Positions 17,166 to 30,244 of a DNA stretch of 64,000 nucleotides are shown piece after piece. A program made the position numbers and the translations under genes. The stretch comes from Procambarus clarkii (lineage: Eukaryota > Arthropoda > Malacostraca > Decapoda > Cambaridae). Every line of letters begins with the position of its first letter. Position 1 is the stretch's first letter. The notes beneath the pieces were generated by a model, which worked only from the letters and a program-made list of their open reading frames with translations, was not told the DNA's origin and did not search any database. The DNA lies in NCBI RefSeq assembly GCF_040958095.1, contig NC_091156.1, positions 21,404,199-21,468,198 of the forward strand, written 5' to 3'.

Positions 17166-20100
17166 CACGCCCACCAACCAGGTCCAACACGCCCACCAAC
17201 CAGGTCCAGCACGCCCACCAACCAGGTCCAGCACGCCCACCAACCAGGTCCAGCACGCCCACCAACCAGGTCCAGCACGCCCACCAACCAGGTCCAGCAC
17301 GCCCACCAACCAGGTTCGGAACGCCCACCAACCAGGTCCGGAACGCCCACCAACCAGGTCCAGCACGCCCACCAACCAGGTCCAGCACGCCCACCAACCA
17401 GGTCCAGCACGCCCACCAACCAGGTCCAGCACGCCCACCAACCAGGTCCAGCACGCCCACCAACCAGGTCCAGCACCCCCACCAACCAGGTCCAGCACCC
17501 CCACCAACCAGGTCCAGCACGCCCACCAACCAGGTCCAGCACGCCCACCAACCAGGTCCAGCACGCCCACCAACCAGGTCCAGCACGCCCACCAACCAGG
17601 TCCAGCACGCCCACCAACCAGGTCCAACACGCCCACCAACCAGGTCCAGCACGCCCACCAACCAGGTCCAACACCGCCCACCAACCAGGTCCAACACCGC
17701 CCACCAACCAGGTCCAACACCGCCCACCAACCAGGTCCAACACCGCCCACCAACCAGGTCCAACACCGCCCACCAACCAGGTCCAACACCGCCCACCAAC
17801 CAGGTCCAACACCGCCCACCAACCAGGTCCAACACCGCCCACCAACCAGGTCCAACACCGCCCACCAACCAGGTCCAACACCGCCCACCAACCAGGTCCA
17901 ACACCGCCCACCAACCAGGTCCAACACCGCCCACCAACCAGGTCCAACACCGCCCACCAACCAGGTCCAACACCGCCCACCAACCAGGTCCAACACCGCC
18001 CACCAACCAGGTCCAACACCGCCCACCAACCAGGTCCAACACCGCCCACCAACCAGGTCCAACACCGCCCACCAACCAGGTCCAACACCGCCCACCAACC
18101 AGGTCCAGCACGCCCACCAACCAGGTCCAGCACGCCCACCAACCAGGTCCAGCACGCCCACCAACCAGGTCCAGCACGCCCACCAACCAGGTCCAGCACG
18201 CCCACCAACCAGGTCCAGCACGCCCACCAACCAGGTCCAGCACGCCCACCAACCAGGTCCAGCACGCCCACCAACCAGGTCCAGCACGCCCACCAACCAG
18301 GTCCAGCACGCCCACCAACCAGGTCCAACACCGCCCACCAACCAGGTCCAACACCGCCCACCAACCAGGTCCAACACCGCCCACCAACCAGGTCCAACAC
18401 CGCCCACCAACCAGGTCCAACACCGCCCACCAACCAGGTCCAACACCGCCCACCAACCAGGTCCAACACCGCCCACCAACCAGGTCCAACACCGCCCACC
18501 AACCAGGTCCAACACCGCCCACCAACCAGGTCCAACACCGCCCACCAACCAGGTCCAACACCGCCCACCAACCAGGTCCAACACCGCCCACCAACCAGGT
18601 CCAACACCGCCCACCAACCAGGTCCAACACCGCCCACCAACCAGGTCCAACACCGCCCACCAACCAGGTCCAACACCGCCCACCAACCAGGTCCAACACC
18701 GCCCACCAACCAGGTCCAACACCGCCCACCAACCAGGTCCAACACCGCCCACCAACCAGGTCCAACACCGCCCACCAACCAGGTCCAACACCGCCCACCA
18801 ACCAGGTCCAACACCGCCCACCAACCAGGTCCAACACCGCCCACCAACCAGGTCCAACACCGCCCACCAACCAGGTCCAACACCGCCCACCAACCAGGTC
18901 CAACACCGCCCACCAACCAGGTCCAACACGCCCACCAACCAGGTCCAACACGCCCACCAACCAGGTCCAACACGCCCACCAACCAGGTCCAACACGCCCA
19001 CCAACCAGGTCCAACACGCCCACCAACCAGGTCCAGCACGCCCACCAACCAGGTCCAGCACGCCCACCAACCAGGTCCAGCACGCCCACCAACCAGGTCC
19101 AGCACGCCCACCAACCAGGTCCAGCACGCCCACCAACCAGGTCCAGCACGCCCACCAACCAGGTCCAGCACGCCCACCAACCAGGTCCAGCACGCCCACC
19201 AACCAGGTCCAGCACGCCCACCAACCAGGTCCAACACGCCCACCAACCAGGTCCAACACGCCCACCAACCAGGTCCAACACGCCCACCAACCAGGTCCAA
19301 CACGCCCACCAACCCGGTCCAACACCCCCACCAACCAGGTCCAACACCCCCACCAACCAGGTCCAACACCCCCACCAACCAGGTCCAACACCCCCACCAA
19401 CCAGGTCCAACACCCCCACCAACCAGGTCCAACACCCCCACCAACCAGGTCCAACACCCCCACCAACCAGGTCCAACACCCCCACCAACCAGGTCCAACA
19501 CCCCCACCAACCAGGTCCAACACCCCCACCAACCAGGTCCAACACCCCCACCAACCAGGTCCAACACCCCCACCAACCAGGTCCAACACCCCCACCAACC
19601 AGGTCCAACACCCCCACCAACCAGGTCCAGCACGCCCACAGGTCCAACACGCCCACCAACCAGGTCCAACACGCCCACCAACCAGGTCCAACACGCCCAC
19701 CAACCAGGTCCAACACGCCCACCAACCAGGTCCAACACCCCCACCAACCAGGTCCAACACGCCCACCAACCAGGTCCAACACGCCCACCAACCAGGTCCA
19801 ACACGCCCACCAACCAGGTCCAACACGCCCACCAACCAGGTCCAGCACGCCCACCAACCAGGTCCAGCACGCCCACCAACCAGGTCCAGCACGCCCACCA
19901 ACCAGGTCCAGCACGCCCACCAACCAGGTCCAGCACGCCCACCAACCAGGTCCAGCACGCCCACCAACCAGGTCCAACACGCCCACCAACCAGGTCCAAC
20001 ACGCCCACCAACCAGGTCCAGCACGCCCACCAACCAGGTCCAGCACGCCCACCAACCAGGTCCAGCACGCCCACCAACCAGGTCCAGCACGCCCACCAAC

Positions 20101-21343
20101 CAGGTCCAGCACCGCCCACCAACCAGGTCCAACACCGCCCACCAACCAGGTCCAACACCGCCCACCAACCAGGTCCAACACCGCCCACCAACCAGGTCCA
20201 ACACCGCCCACCAACCAGGTCCAACACCGCCCACCAACCAGGTCCAACACCGCCCACCAACCAGGTCCAACACCGCCCACCAACCAGGTCCAACACCGCC
20301 CACCAACCAGGTCCAACACCGCCCACCAACCAGGTCCAACACCGCCCACCAACCAGGTCCAACACCGCCCACCAACCAGGTCCAACACCGCCCACCAACC
20401 AGGTCCAACACCGCCCACCAACCAGGTCCAACACCGCCCACCAACCAGGTCCAACACCGCCCACCAACCAGGTCCAACACCGCCCACCAACCAGGTCCAA
20501 CACCGCCCACCAACCAGGTCCAACACCGCCCACCAACCAGGTCCAACACCGCCCACCAACCAGGTCCAACACGCCCACCAACCAGGTCCAACACGCCCAC
20601 CAACCAGGTCCAACACGCCCACCAACCAGGTCCAACACGCCCACCAACCAGGTCCAACACGCCCACCAACCAGGTCCAACACGCCCACCAACCAGGTCCA
20701 ACACGCCCACCAACCAGGTCCAACACGCCCACCAACCAGGTCCAGCACGCCCACCAACCAGGTCCAACACCCCCACCAACCAGGTCCAACACCCCCACCA
20801 ACCAGGTCCAACACCCCCACCAACCAGGTCCAACACCCCCACCAACCAGGTCCAACACCCCCACCAACCAGGTCCAACACCCCCACCAACCAGGTCCAAC
20901 ACCCCCACCAACCAGGTCCAACACCCCCACCAACCAGGTCCAACACCCCCACCAACCAGGTCCAGCACGCCCACAGGTCCAACACGCCCACCAACCAGGT
21001 CCAACACGCCCACCAACCAGGTCCAACACCCCCACCAACCAGGTCCAACACGCCCACCAACCAGGTCCAACACCCCCACCAACCAGGTCCAACACGCCCA
21101 CCAACCAGGTCCAACACGCCCACCAACCAGGTCCAACACGCCCACCAACCAGGTCCAACACGCCCACCAGCCAGGTCCAACACGCCCACCAACCAGGTCC
21201 AACACGCCCACCAACCAGGTCCAACACGCCCACCAACCAGGTCCAACACGCCCACCAACCAGGTCCAACACGCCCACCAACCAGGTCCAACACGCCCACC
21301 AACCAGGTCCAACACGCCCACCAACCAGGTCCAACACGCCCAG
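17166..21343. repeat. 22/23-bp minisatellite, about 185 copies, with block structure
   Basis: Three unit types: CACGCCCACCAACCAGGTCC plus AG or AA (22 bp), CACCGCCCACCAACCAGGTC plus CAA (23 bp) and CACCCCCACCAACCAGGTCC plus AA (22 bp). They occur in homogeneous blocks, with the 23-bp type at about 17650-18105, 18325-18925 and 20110-20565, and the CACCCCC type at 19320-19625 and 20768-20962. A shortened unit lacking CCAACC occurs at 19631 and again at 20966, so a ~1335-bp segment has been duplicated. No unit has a stop on either strand, which explains 1,400-residue open frames in several frames at once. These are not genes. Confidence 0.97.
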
Positions 21344-21864
21344 CACCAACCACCACACTTCCCTTACATAGTCCTCCCATACCACGTGTTCCTCATCCAC
21401 ACATTTCAACGTTCTACTGGTAATATAGCCAAACATCCCCCCCCCCCACACACACACACAACTCCCTCCTATAACGAACCAACGACCACCTTCAAATAAC
21501 GTACATATCCCTCAAGTTACACTACTGTGATCCTAATTAAAGTTATTACGGAACACGAGCTATACTCAATAACATTAAATATCACGACAATGCTCCAATA
21601 CAGGGAGGTTGCACAAGCCAGGCAGGTATGTGGGAGCGCGAATTCCTCTCCCAACAAACAGTGCGTTACACCAACCAACACAGACTGGTGTAACACCAAC
21701 ACCAGTGGTTTACAACACTGGCCACCAACTCCCACTCAACCTCACGGCTGCGGCGGCGGCGGCGACCTCCAAGGCCAAATACCGGTGTGGAGCAAGGCAG
21801 TGTTCACCAGGTATACTACCCTCCCCCCTCCCCACACACACCACTACACAGCAGACATATTCCT

Positions 21865-21938
<74 letters not shown>

Positions 21939-21960
21939 GCTACACAGCAGACATATTCCT

Positions 21961-22051
<91 letters not shown>
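21344..22051. other. no gene; (CA)n tracts and GCGGCGGCG run
   Basis: Non-repetitive DNA from 21344 to 21865 has no recognisable gene. (CA)n tracts lie at 21866-21937 and 21963-22050, separated by CTACACAGCAGACATATTCC, which also occurs before the first tract and at the start of the next array. The tracts and separator therefore arose by duplication. Confidence 0.7.
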
Positions 22052-22590
22052 CTACACAGCAGACATATTCCTCCCACACAAACATCACTGAAGAGTGGGC
22101 ATATTCCTCCCACACAAACATCACTGAAGAGTGGACATATTCCTCCCACACAAACATCACTGAAGAGTGGACATATTCCTCCCACACAAACATCACTGAA
22201 GAGTGGGCATATTCCTCCCACACAAACATCACTGAAGAGTGGGCATATTCCTCCCACACAAACATCACTGAAGAGTGGACATATTCCTCCCACACAAACA
22301 TTACTGAAGAGTGGACATATTCCTCCCACACAAACATTACTGAAGAGTGGACATATTCCTCCCACACAAACATCACTGAAGAGTGGGCATATTCCTCCCA
22401 CACAAACATCACTGAAGAGTGGACATATTCCTCCCACACAAACATCACTGAAGAGTGGACATATTCCTCCCACACAAACATCACTGAAGAGTGGACATAT
22501 TCCTCCCACACAAACATCACTGAAGAGTGGACATATTCCTCCCACACAAACATTACTGAAGAGTGGACATATTCCTCCCACAATGGTGTA
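22052..22590. repeat. 36-bp minisatellite, about 15 copies
   Basis: Unit TTCCTCCCACACAAACATCA plus CTGAAGAGTGGACATA. As 36 is divisible by three, the plus frame shows a 12-residue period (SSHTNITEEWTY). Nothing at the ends supports a real gene. Confidence 0.95.
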
Positions 22591-22654
22591 AAACAATAAT
22601 ATTCCTCCCACATACGATTTGGTCCCACGCACGGTATATAACCTGTCACTCCCA

Positions 22655-24705
22655 CAACCTGCCATCCATGATGAACAAGGTCCCACAACCTCTGTACCAT
22701 GATGAATAAGGTCCCCACAACCTGTACTATGATGAATAAGGCTCCCGCAACCTCTGTACCATGATGAATAAGGTCCCCACAACCTCTGTACCATGATGAA
22801 TAAGGTCCCCACAACCTCTGTACCATGATGAATAAGGTCCCCACAACCTCTGTACCATGATGAATAAGGTCCCCACAACCTCTGTACCATGATGAATAAG
22901 GTCCCCACAACCTCTGTACCATGATGAATAAGGTCCCCACAACCTCTGTACCATGATGAATAAGGTCCCCACAACCTCTGTACCATGATGAATAAGGTCC
23001 CCACAGCCTCTGTACCATGATGAATAAGGTCCCCACAGCCTCTGTACCATGATGAATAAGGTCCCCACAACCTCTGTACCATGATGAATAAGGTCCCCAC
23101 AACCTCTGTACCATGATGAATAAGGTCCCCACAACCTCTGTACCATGATGAATAAGGTCCCCACAACCTCTGTACCATGATGAATAAGGTCCCCACAACC
23201 TCTGTACCATGATGAATAAGGTCCCCACAACCTCTGTACCATGATGAATAAGGCTCCCACAACCTCTGTACCATGATGAATAAGGCTCCCACAACCTCTG
23301 TACCATGATGAATAAGGTCCCCACCTCTGTACCATGATGAATAAGGTCCCCACAACCTCTGTACCATGATGAATCAGGTCCCCACCTCTGTACCATGATG
23401 AATAAGGTCCCCACAACCTCTGTACCATGATGAATAAGGTCCTCACAACCTCCCATGACGAACAAGGTCCCCACAACCTCCTCCATGATGAATAAGGCCC
23501 TTACAACTTTAACTTTGATGACTAAAGCTCCCACAACCTCTGAACCATGATGAATAAGGTGGAACAACTGCCTCCATGATGAATAAGGTGGAACAACTGC
23601 CTCCATGATGAATAAGGCTCCCACTATCTCTGCACCATGATGAATAAGGCCCTCAACCTTGCACCATGATGAATAAGGCCCTCAACCTTGCACCATGATG
23701 AATAAGGCCCTCAACCTCTGCACCATGATAAGGCCCTCAACCTCTGCACCATGATAAGGCCCTCAACCTTGCACCATGATGAATAAGGCTCCCATTACCT
23801 CTGCACCATGATGAATAAGGCCCTAACAACCTTGCACCATGATGAATAAGACTCCCATTACCTCTGCACCATGATGAATAAGGCCCTCATCCTTGCACCA
23901 TGATGAATAAGGCTCCCACAACCTTGCACCATGATGAATAAGGCTCCCATTACCTCTGCACCATGATGAATAAGGCCCTCACAACCTTGCACCATGATGA
24001 ATAAGGCTCCCACAACCTTGCACCATGATGAATAAGGCTCCCATTACCTCTGCACCATGATGAATAAGGCCTTAACAACCTTGCACCATGATGAATAAGG
24101 CTCCCATTACCTCTGCACCATGATGAATAAGGCCCTAACAACCTTGCACCATGATGAATAAGGCTCCCATTACCTCTGCACCATGATGAATAAGGCTCCC
24201 ACAACCTTGCACCATGATGAATAAGGCCCTCACAACCTCTGCACCATGATGACTAAGGCTCCCACAACCTTACACCATGATGAATAAGGCCCCCACAACC
24301 TCTGCACCATGATGAATAAGGCTCCCACAACCTTACACCATGATGAATAAGGCTCCCACAACCTTGCACCATGATGAATAAGGCTCCCACAACCTTACAC
24401 CATGATGAATAAGGCTCCCACAACCTTGCACCATGATGAATAAGGCTCCCACAACCTTACACCATGATGAATAAGGCCCTCACAGCCTCTGCACCATGAT
24501 GAATAAGGCTCCCACAACCTTGCACCATGATGAATAAGGCCCTCACAACCTCTGCACCATGATGAATAAGGCTCCCACAACCTTGCACCATGATGAATAA
24601 GGCTCCCACAACCTCTGCACCATGATGAATAAGGCTCCCACAACCTTGCACCATGATGAATAAGGCTCCCACAACCTTGCACCATGATGAATAAGGCCCC
24701 CACAT
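22655..24705. repeat. 32-bp minisatellite with length variants, about 64 copies
   Basis: Unit CCCCACAACCTCTGTACCAT plus GATGAATAAGGT. Left of about 23500 the unit is regular (CTCTGTACC). To the right it is more variable (TTGCACC, CTCTGCACC, CCATTACC) with 29-34 bp units, suggesting an older, less homogenised half. Long minus-strand frames here are by-products. Confidence 0.95.
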
Positions 24706-24795
24706 TGCCGCCTCCAGCTGCCATCATTAAAGTAATTCACCATTATAAACTTACATTAAATTTTAAGTTAGACTCATGAGTCTGGGAAATATTAC

Positions 24796-25651
24796 CTGGT
24801 GAGTAGGCGGCGAGGGTCCTGAGTACTCCTGAGAGCTGCTGTGCGTAGGTGGGGAGGGTCCTGAGCACTCCTGAGAGCTGCTGGGAGCACTGAGAGGAGG
24901 TGGGGGTGCTGAGCACCTCAGACTGCTGCTGGGAGCACTGAGAGGAGGTGGGGAGGGTGCTGAGCACCTCAGACTGCTGCTGGGAGCACTGAGAGGAGGT
25001 GGGGAGGGTGCTGAGCACCTCAGACTGCTGCTGGGAGCACTGAGAGGAGGTGGGGAGGGTGCTGAGCACCCCAGACTGCTGCTGGGAGCACTCAGAGGAG
25101 GAGGGGAGGGTACTGAGCACCCCAGACTGCTGCTGGGAGCACTCAGAGGAGGAGGGGAGGGTACTGAGCACCCCAGACTGCTGCTGGGAGCACTCAGAGG
25201 AGGAGGGGAGGGTACTGAGCACCTCAGACTGCTGCTGGGAGTACTCAGAGGAGGTGGGTAGGGTACTGAGCACCCCAGACTGCTGCTGGGAGCACTCAGA
25301 GGAGGAGGGGAGGGTACTGAGCACCCCAGACTGCTGCTGGGAGCACTCAGAGGAGGAGGGGAGGGTACTGAGCACCCCAGACTGCTGCTGGGAGCACTCA
25401 GAGGAGGAGGGGAGGGTACTGAGCACCCCAGACTGCTGCTGGGAGCACTCAGAGGAGGAGGGGAGGGTACTGAGCACCCCAGACTGCTGCTGGGAGCAGA
25501 CATGGGTCATGAGCTTGACCAGGTGTTGGGTCTGTTCCATCAGCTGCTGGGTCTGCTGCCACACCTGCTCCACGGTGCTCGTGTCTGCTCCATGCTGCTG
25601 CTCCTCTGGCTCACACACGTCCACAATGGCAGCCGTCGCAGCGTCGTACAT
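24796..25651 (-). CDS. possible first coding exon with 17-residue repeats
   Basis: The minus frame starts MYDAATAAIVDVCEPEEQQH and continues as a non-repetitive Gln-rich helical segment (EQVWQQTQQLMEQTQHLVKL) of about 52 residues. It then runs through about 13 copies of a 17-residue repeat (CSQQQSGVLSTLPSSSE and variants) and leaves the repeat at about 24840. At 24796/24795 the strand reads CTCACCAG then GTAATA, a fair splice donor, so an exon could end there. The ATG has a purine at -3. Upstream DNA is CpG-richer than its surroundings. Against it: no known domain, the repeat may simply be an in-frame minisatellite, and no acceptor or downstream exon is identified. A gag-like retroelement origin is also possible. 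Confidence 0.35.
24835..25497. repeat. 51-bp minisatellite, about 13 copies
   Basis: Unit CAGACTGCTGCTGGGAGCAC plus TCAGAGGAGGAGGGGAGGGT plus ACTGAGCACCC. The right half (25070-25497) is very uniform and the left half is diverged with shorter units. All variants keep the minus-strand frame. Confidence 0.95.
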
Positions 25652-26737
25652 CCTCGGCAGCCTAGGCCTACCCGGCCAAATTTGGGGGGTTTTCTCCTTT
25701 TTTTTCCTCTCAGGGGCGCTAATCAGGATTCATAGTTGCTGGGCATCATTAGGAGTGGGTACGGGCACGGTCCGTGGGTGGGGCGGCCACCATGGTACCC
25801 ACAAACACACACACACCAGCCACACTTTACACAACTGGCCCCAGCCAGGTGTGTGCCGTTACCGTAAACACTAATGCACAGAAAATCACTTTCCGGCAGA
25901 CTTTCACAACTTAAAACTTGGCCGCAATCACTTTAAAAAGTTATTTCCAGCACACACACGCATGTATCCCGTGGCCGCGTGCGCACCTCGCTCACAGACT
26001 CATCCGGAGGCTCCCAAAAATGAGGAGTTGTTGCGTTTAGAGAAGCAGGAGGCGGACGAGGCGCGCGACGTATACACCCCTCCACAGCTCAACACCATCT
26101 GAGGCCTCCCAGCCTGGCCGGCCCGAGGACGCGCACCCAGGCCACCACCCCGACCTTCGTGGGGCCCGACACCACTCCCATATACCAGCATTATTCACTC
26201 AAATCATTATTTATTGTTCACGTTCAGCCTCACCTCGCGTTCCTTAAATGTTTACATGTGCTTTGATCCGCTTTAGGTACTAGTGACCGCTACTTAAAGG
26301 CCACGAACGAACCATCTAAATTCTAAATCAAATAGTTCACAATGACTAAAAGAAATTCCTTCCATCACAAGATGATGCTGCCTCTCAATGATGAATCAAA
26401 TTACGAGTGTCTGGGACATATCCCAGCGGCATAACGCTGTCGTTGTCACCCACAACCCACAAGGTGGTGGTGGGAGGGCTGATCCAGCAACCTGTGTGGG
26501 AAGCAGGATGTTTGAACACACAGATAAGGCATGGGAAGAGTGTGTTGGCCGACCACATAGCGGGCATGCCTCCTGGTACGTCCGGAACCCCATGGCCGGT
26601 TACCACACTCTACACCAACATTTATTAACCGGATCTTGCCTCCAAGCGATCATTTGTTCACTTATTATCACCTGACGGTCCTAGGTACTGTCGCCGATCT
26701 TATAGCATAGATGAGGGGTACTGTACCGGCTGCTGTC
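25652..26737. other. CpG-richer non-repetitive DNA, no proven gene
   Basis: About 25960-26170 is dense in CpG and GCGCGC words. It could be a promoter-side region for the minus-strand candidate exon, but I see no clear TATA or initiator. Short open frames on both strands at 26385-26675 (one with a CPLC...H...C pattern) are unsupported. Confidence 0.35.
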
Positions 26738-29700
26738 AGAGGTACTGGTGTACTGGTACATGGGCACTGGTGTACTGGTACATGGGCACTGGTGTACTGG
26801 TACATGGGTGTTGGTGCACTGGTACATGGGTACTGGTGTACCGGTACATGGGTACTGGTGTACCGGTACATGGGTGTTGGTGTACCGGTACATGGGCACT
26901 GGTGTACTGGTACATGGGTGTTGGTGTACTGGTACATGGGTGTTGGTGTACTGGTACATGGGTGTTGGTGTACTGGTACATGGGTGTTGGTGTACTGGTA
27001 CATGGGTGTTGGTGTACTGGTACATGGGTACTGGTGTACTGGTACATGGGCACTGGTGTACTGGTACATGGGTGTTGGTGTACTGGTACATGGGTGTTGG
27101 TGTACTGGTACATGGGTGTTGGTGTACTGGTACATGGGTACTGGTGTACTGGTACATGGGCACTGGTGTACTGGTACATGGGCACTGGTGTACTGGTACA
27201 TGGGTGTTGGTGTACTGGTACATGGGTGTTGGTGTACTGGTACATGGGTGTTGGTGTACTGGTACATGGGTGTTGGTGTACTGGTACATGGGTACTGGTG
27301 TACTGGTACATGGGCACTGGTGTACTGGTACATGGGTGTTGGTGTACTGGTACATGGGTGTTGGTGTACTGGTACATGGGTGTTGGTGTACCGGTACATG
27401 GGTACTGGTACATGGGTGTTGGTGTACTGGTACATGGGTGTTGGTGTACTGGTACATGGGTGTTGGTGTACTGGTACATGGGTGCTGGTGTACTGGTACA
27501 TGGGCACTGGTGTACTGGTACATGGGTGTTGGTGTACTGGTACATGGGCACTGGTGTACTGGTACATGGGTGTTGGTGCACTGGTACATGGGTACTGGTG
27601 TACCGGTACATGGGTACTGGTGTACCAGTACATGGGTACTGGTGTACCAGTACATGGGTACTGGTGTACCGGTACATGGGTGTTGGTGTACCGGTACATG
27701 GGTACTGGTGTACCGGTACATGGGTGTTGGTGTACCGGTACATGGGTACTGGTGTACCGGTACATGGGTACTGGTGTACTGGTACATGGGTACTGGTGTA
27801 CTGGTACATGGGTACTGGTGTACAGGTACATGGGTACTGGTGTACCGGTACATGGGTACTGGTGTACTGGTACATGGGTACTGGTGTACCGGTACATGGG
27901 TGTTGGTGTACCGGTACATGGGTACTGGTGTACCGGTACATGGGTACTGGTGTACCGGTACATGGGTACTGGTGTACCGGTACATGGGTGTTGGTGTACT
28001 GGTACATGGGTACTGGTGTACTGGTACATGGGTACTGGTGTACCAGTACATGGGTACTGGTGTACTGGTACATGGGTACTGGTGTACCGGTACATGGGTA
28101 CTGGTACATGGGTACTGGTGTACAGGTACATGGGTACTGGTGTACCGGTACATGGGTACTGGTGTACTGGTACATGGGTACTGGTGTACCGGTACATGGG
28201 TGTTGGTGTACCGGTACATGGGTGTTGGTGTACCGGTACATGGGTACTGGTACATGGGTACTGGTGTACCGGTACATGGGTACTGGTGTACCGGTACATG
28301 GGTGTTGGTGTACCGGTACATGGGTGTTGGTGTACCGGTACATGGGTACTGGTGTACCGGTACATGGGTAATGGTGTACCGGTACATGGGTACTGGTGTA
28401 CCAGTACATGGGTGTTGGTGTACTGGTACATGGGTACTGGTGTACCGGTACATGGGTGTTGGTGTACTGGTACATGGGTACTGGTGTACCGGTACATGGG
28501 TACTGGTGTACCGGTACATGGGTGTTGGTGTACTGGTACATGGGTACTGGTGTACCGCTACATGGGTACTGGTGTACTGGTACATGGGTACTGGTGAACA
28601 GGTACATGGGTACTGGTGTACCGGTACATGGGTACTGGTGTACTGGTACATGGGTACTGGTGTACCGGTACATGGGTACTGGTGTACTGGTACATGGGTA
28701 CTGGTGTACCGGTACATGGGTACTGGTGTACCGGTACATGGGTACTGGTGTACTAGTACATGGGTACTGGTGTACCGGTACATGGGTAATGGTGTACCGG
28801 TACATGGGTACTGGTGTACTGGTACATGGGTACTGGTGTACTGGTACATGGGTACTGGTGTACCGGTACATGGGTACTGGTGTACTGGTACATGGGTACT
28901 GGTGTACCGGTACATGGGTGTTGGTGTACCGGTACATGGGTACTGGTGTACCGGTGTACTGGTACATGGGTACTGGTGTACCGGTACATGGGTACTGGTG
29001 TACTGGTACATGGGTACTGGTGTACCGGTACATGGGTACTGGTGTACCGGTACATGGGTACTGGTGTACCGGTACATGGGTACTGGTGTACTGGTACATG
29101 GGTACTGGTGTACCGGTACATGGGTACTGGTGTACTGGTACATGGGTACTGGTGTACCGGTACATGGGTACTGGTGTACCGGTACATGGGTACTGGTACA
29201 TGGGTACTGGTGTACCGGTACATGGGTACTGGTGTACCGGTACATGGGTACTGGTGTACTGGTACATGGGTACTGGTGTACCGGTACATGGGTACTGGTG
29301 TACTGGTACATGGGCACTGGTGTACCGGTACATGGGTACTGGTGTACCGGTACATGGGTACTGGTGTACCGGTACATGGGTACTGGTGTACTGGTACATG
29401 GGTACTGGTGTACCGGTACATGGGTACTGGTGTACTGGTACATGGGTACTGGTGTACCGGTACATGGGTACTGGTGTACCGGTACATGGGTACCGGTACA
29501 TGGGTACTGGTGTACCAGTACATGGGTACTGGTACATGGGTACTGGTGTACCGGTACATGGGTACTGGTGTACTGGTACATGGGTACTGGTGTACCGGTA
29601 CATGGGTACTGGTGTACCGGTACATGGGTACTGGTGTACCGGTACATGGGTACTGGTGTACCGGTACATGGGTACTGGTGTACCGGTACATGGGTACTGG

Positions 29701-29781
29701 TGTACCGGTACATGGGTACTGGTGTACCGGTACATGGGTACTGGTGTACCGGTACATGGGTACTGGTGTACCGGTACATGG
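26738..29781. repeat. 22-bp minisatellite with embedded palindrome, about 138 copies
   Basis: Unit TACTGGTGTACCGGTACATG plus GG contains the 12-bp palindrome TGTACCGGTACA. Left of about 27590 nearly all units read TGTACTGGTACA with GTGTTGG or GCACTGG variants. To the right CCGG predominates, mixed with CTGG and CCAG. A few 14-bp units lack GTGTACCG or equivalent. Stop-free frames over 1,000 residues on both strands come from the unit and are not annotated. Confidence 0.97.
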
Positions 29782-29787
29782 TGCTGG

Positions 29788-29860
29788 CACACATGACACA
29801 GTATAGCACACATGACACAGTATAGCACATATGACACAGTATAGCACACATGACACACAC
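29788..29860. repeat. 19-bp short tandem repeat, about 4 copies
   Basis: CACACATGACACAGTATAG repeats between the 22-bp array and the element C relic. Confidence 0.85.
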
Positions 29861-30135
29861 ACAAAGCTCCTCTTTGCATCCTTTAAGCACCCTGGCAAAC
29901 ACTTCGTCTGGCCCTGGGGATTTGTTTGGTATTGTTTGGTATTGTTTGGTAAAGACGAATGGTATTTGCAATTATTGATTCAAGTAACTTTTCCACAATA
30001 GACGTTAAGCTAATTGGCCGATAGTTTGACGCAAGTGATCTATCTCCTTTCTTAAAAATTGGTACCACATTAGCAACCTTCCACGACTCTGGCACTCTGC
30101 CTCACTCTAATGATTTGTTAATTATGGTAGACAAT

Positions 30136-30244
30136 ACACACAGAAATCACAATAAAGTGATGAATCAAATGATGGGAGCATCCGGCATGCTCCCGGACGC
30201 AGGTTCGAATCCTCATCACGGCCCTTGTGGATTTGTTCATTTTA
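30136..30244 (+). mobile_element. tRNA-derived SINE with 12-bp target-site duplication
   Basis: Flanked by ATGGTAGACAAT at 30124-30135 and again at 30245-30256. The body has box B GGTTCGAATCC at 30202-30212, a 5' GTGATGA that can pair with TCATCAC (a tRNA-like acceptor stem), and a GGAGCA/TGCTCC anticodon-like stem with a 7-nt loop. The tail is GTGGATTTGTTCATTTTA. It lies within the element C relic. Confidence 0.85.

Noticed and set aside
17085-21457. Four overlapping frames of about 1,400 codons
   Set aside because: Products of a stop-free 22/23-bp repeat. The same peptide words appear in all frames, as expected when the unit length is not a multiple of three.
26385-26675. Small zinc-binding protein (CPLC...H...C on the minus strand)
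   Set aside because: Frames of similar size are open on both strands, and the cysteine spacing matches no family I can name.
26668-29971. Frames over 1,000 codons on both strands
   Set aside because: Same explanation: stop-free 22-bp repeat. Only the outermost residues on the minus strand are meaningful, and they belong to the element C relic.
30157-30219. Functional tRNA gene
   Set aside because: The acceptor and anticodon stems pair, but the length is short, the T-stem is poor, and the unit has a retroposon tail and target-site duplication. It is a SINE head.
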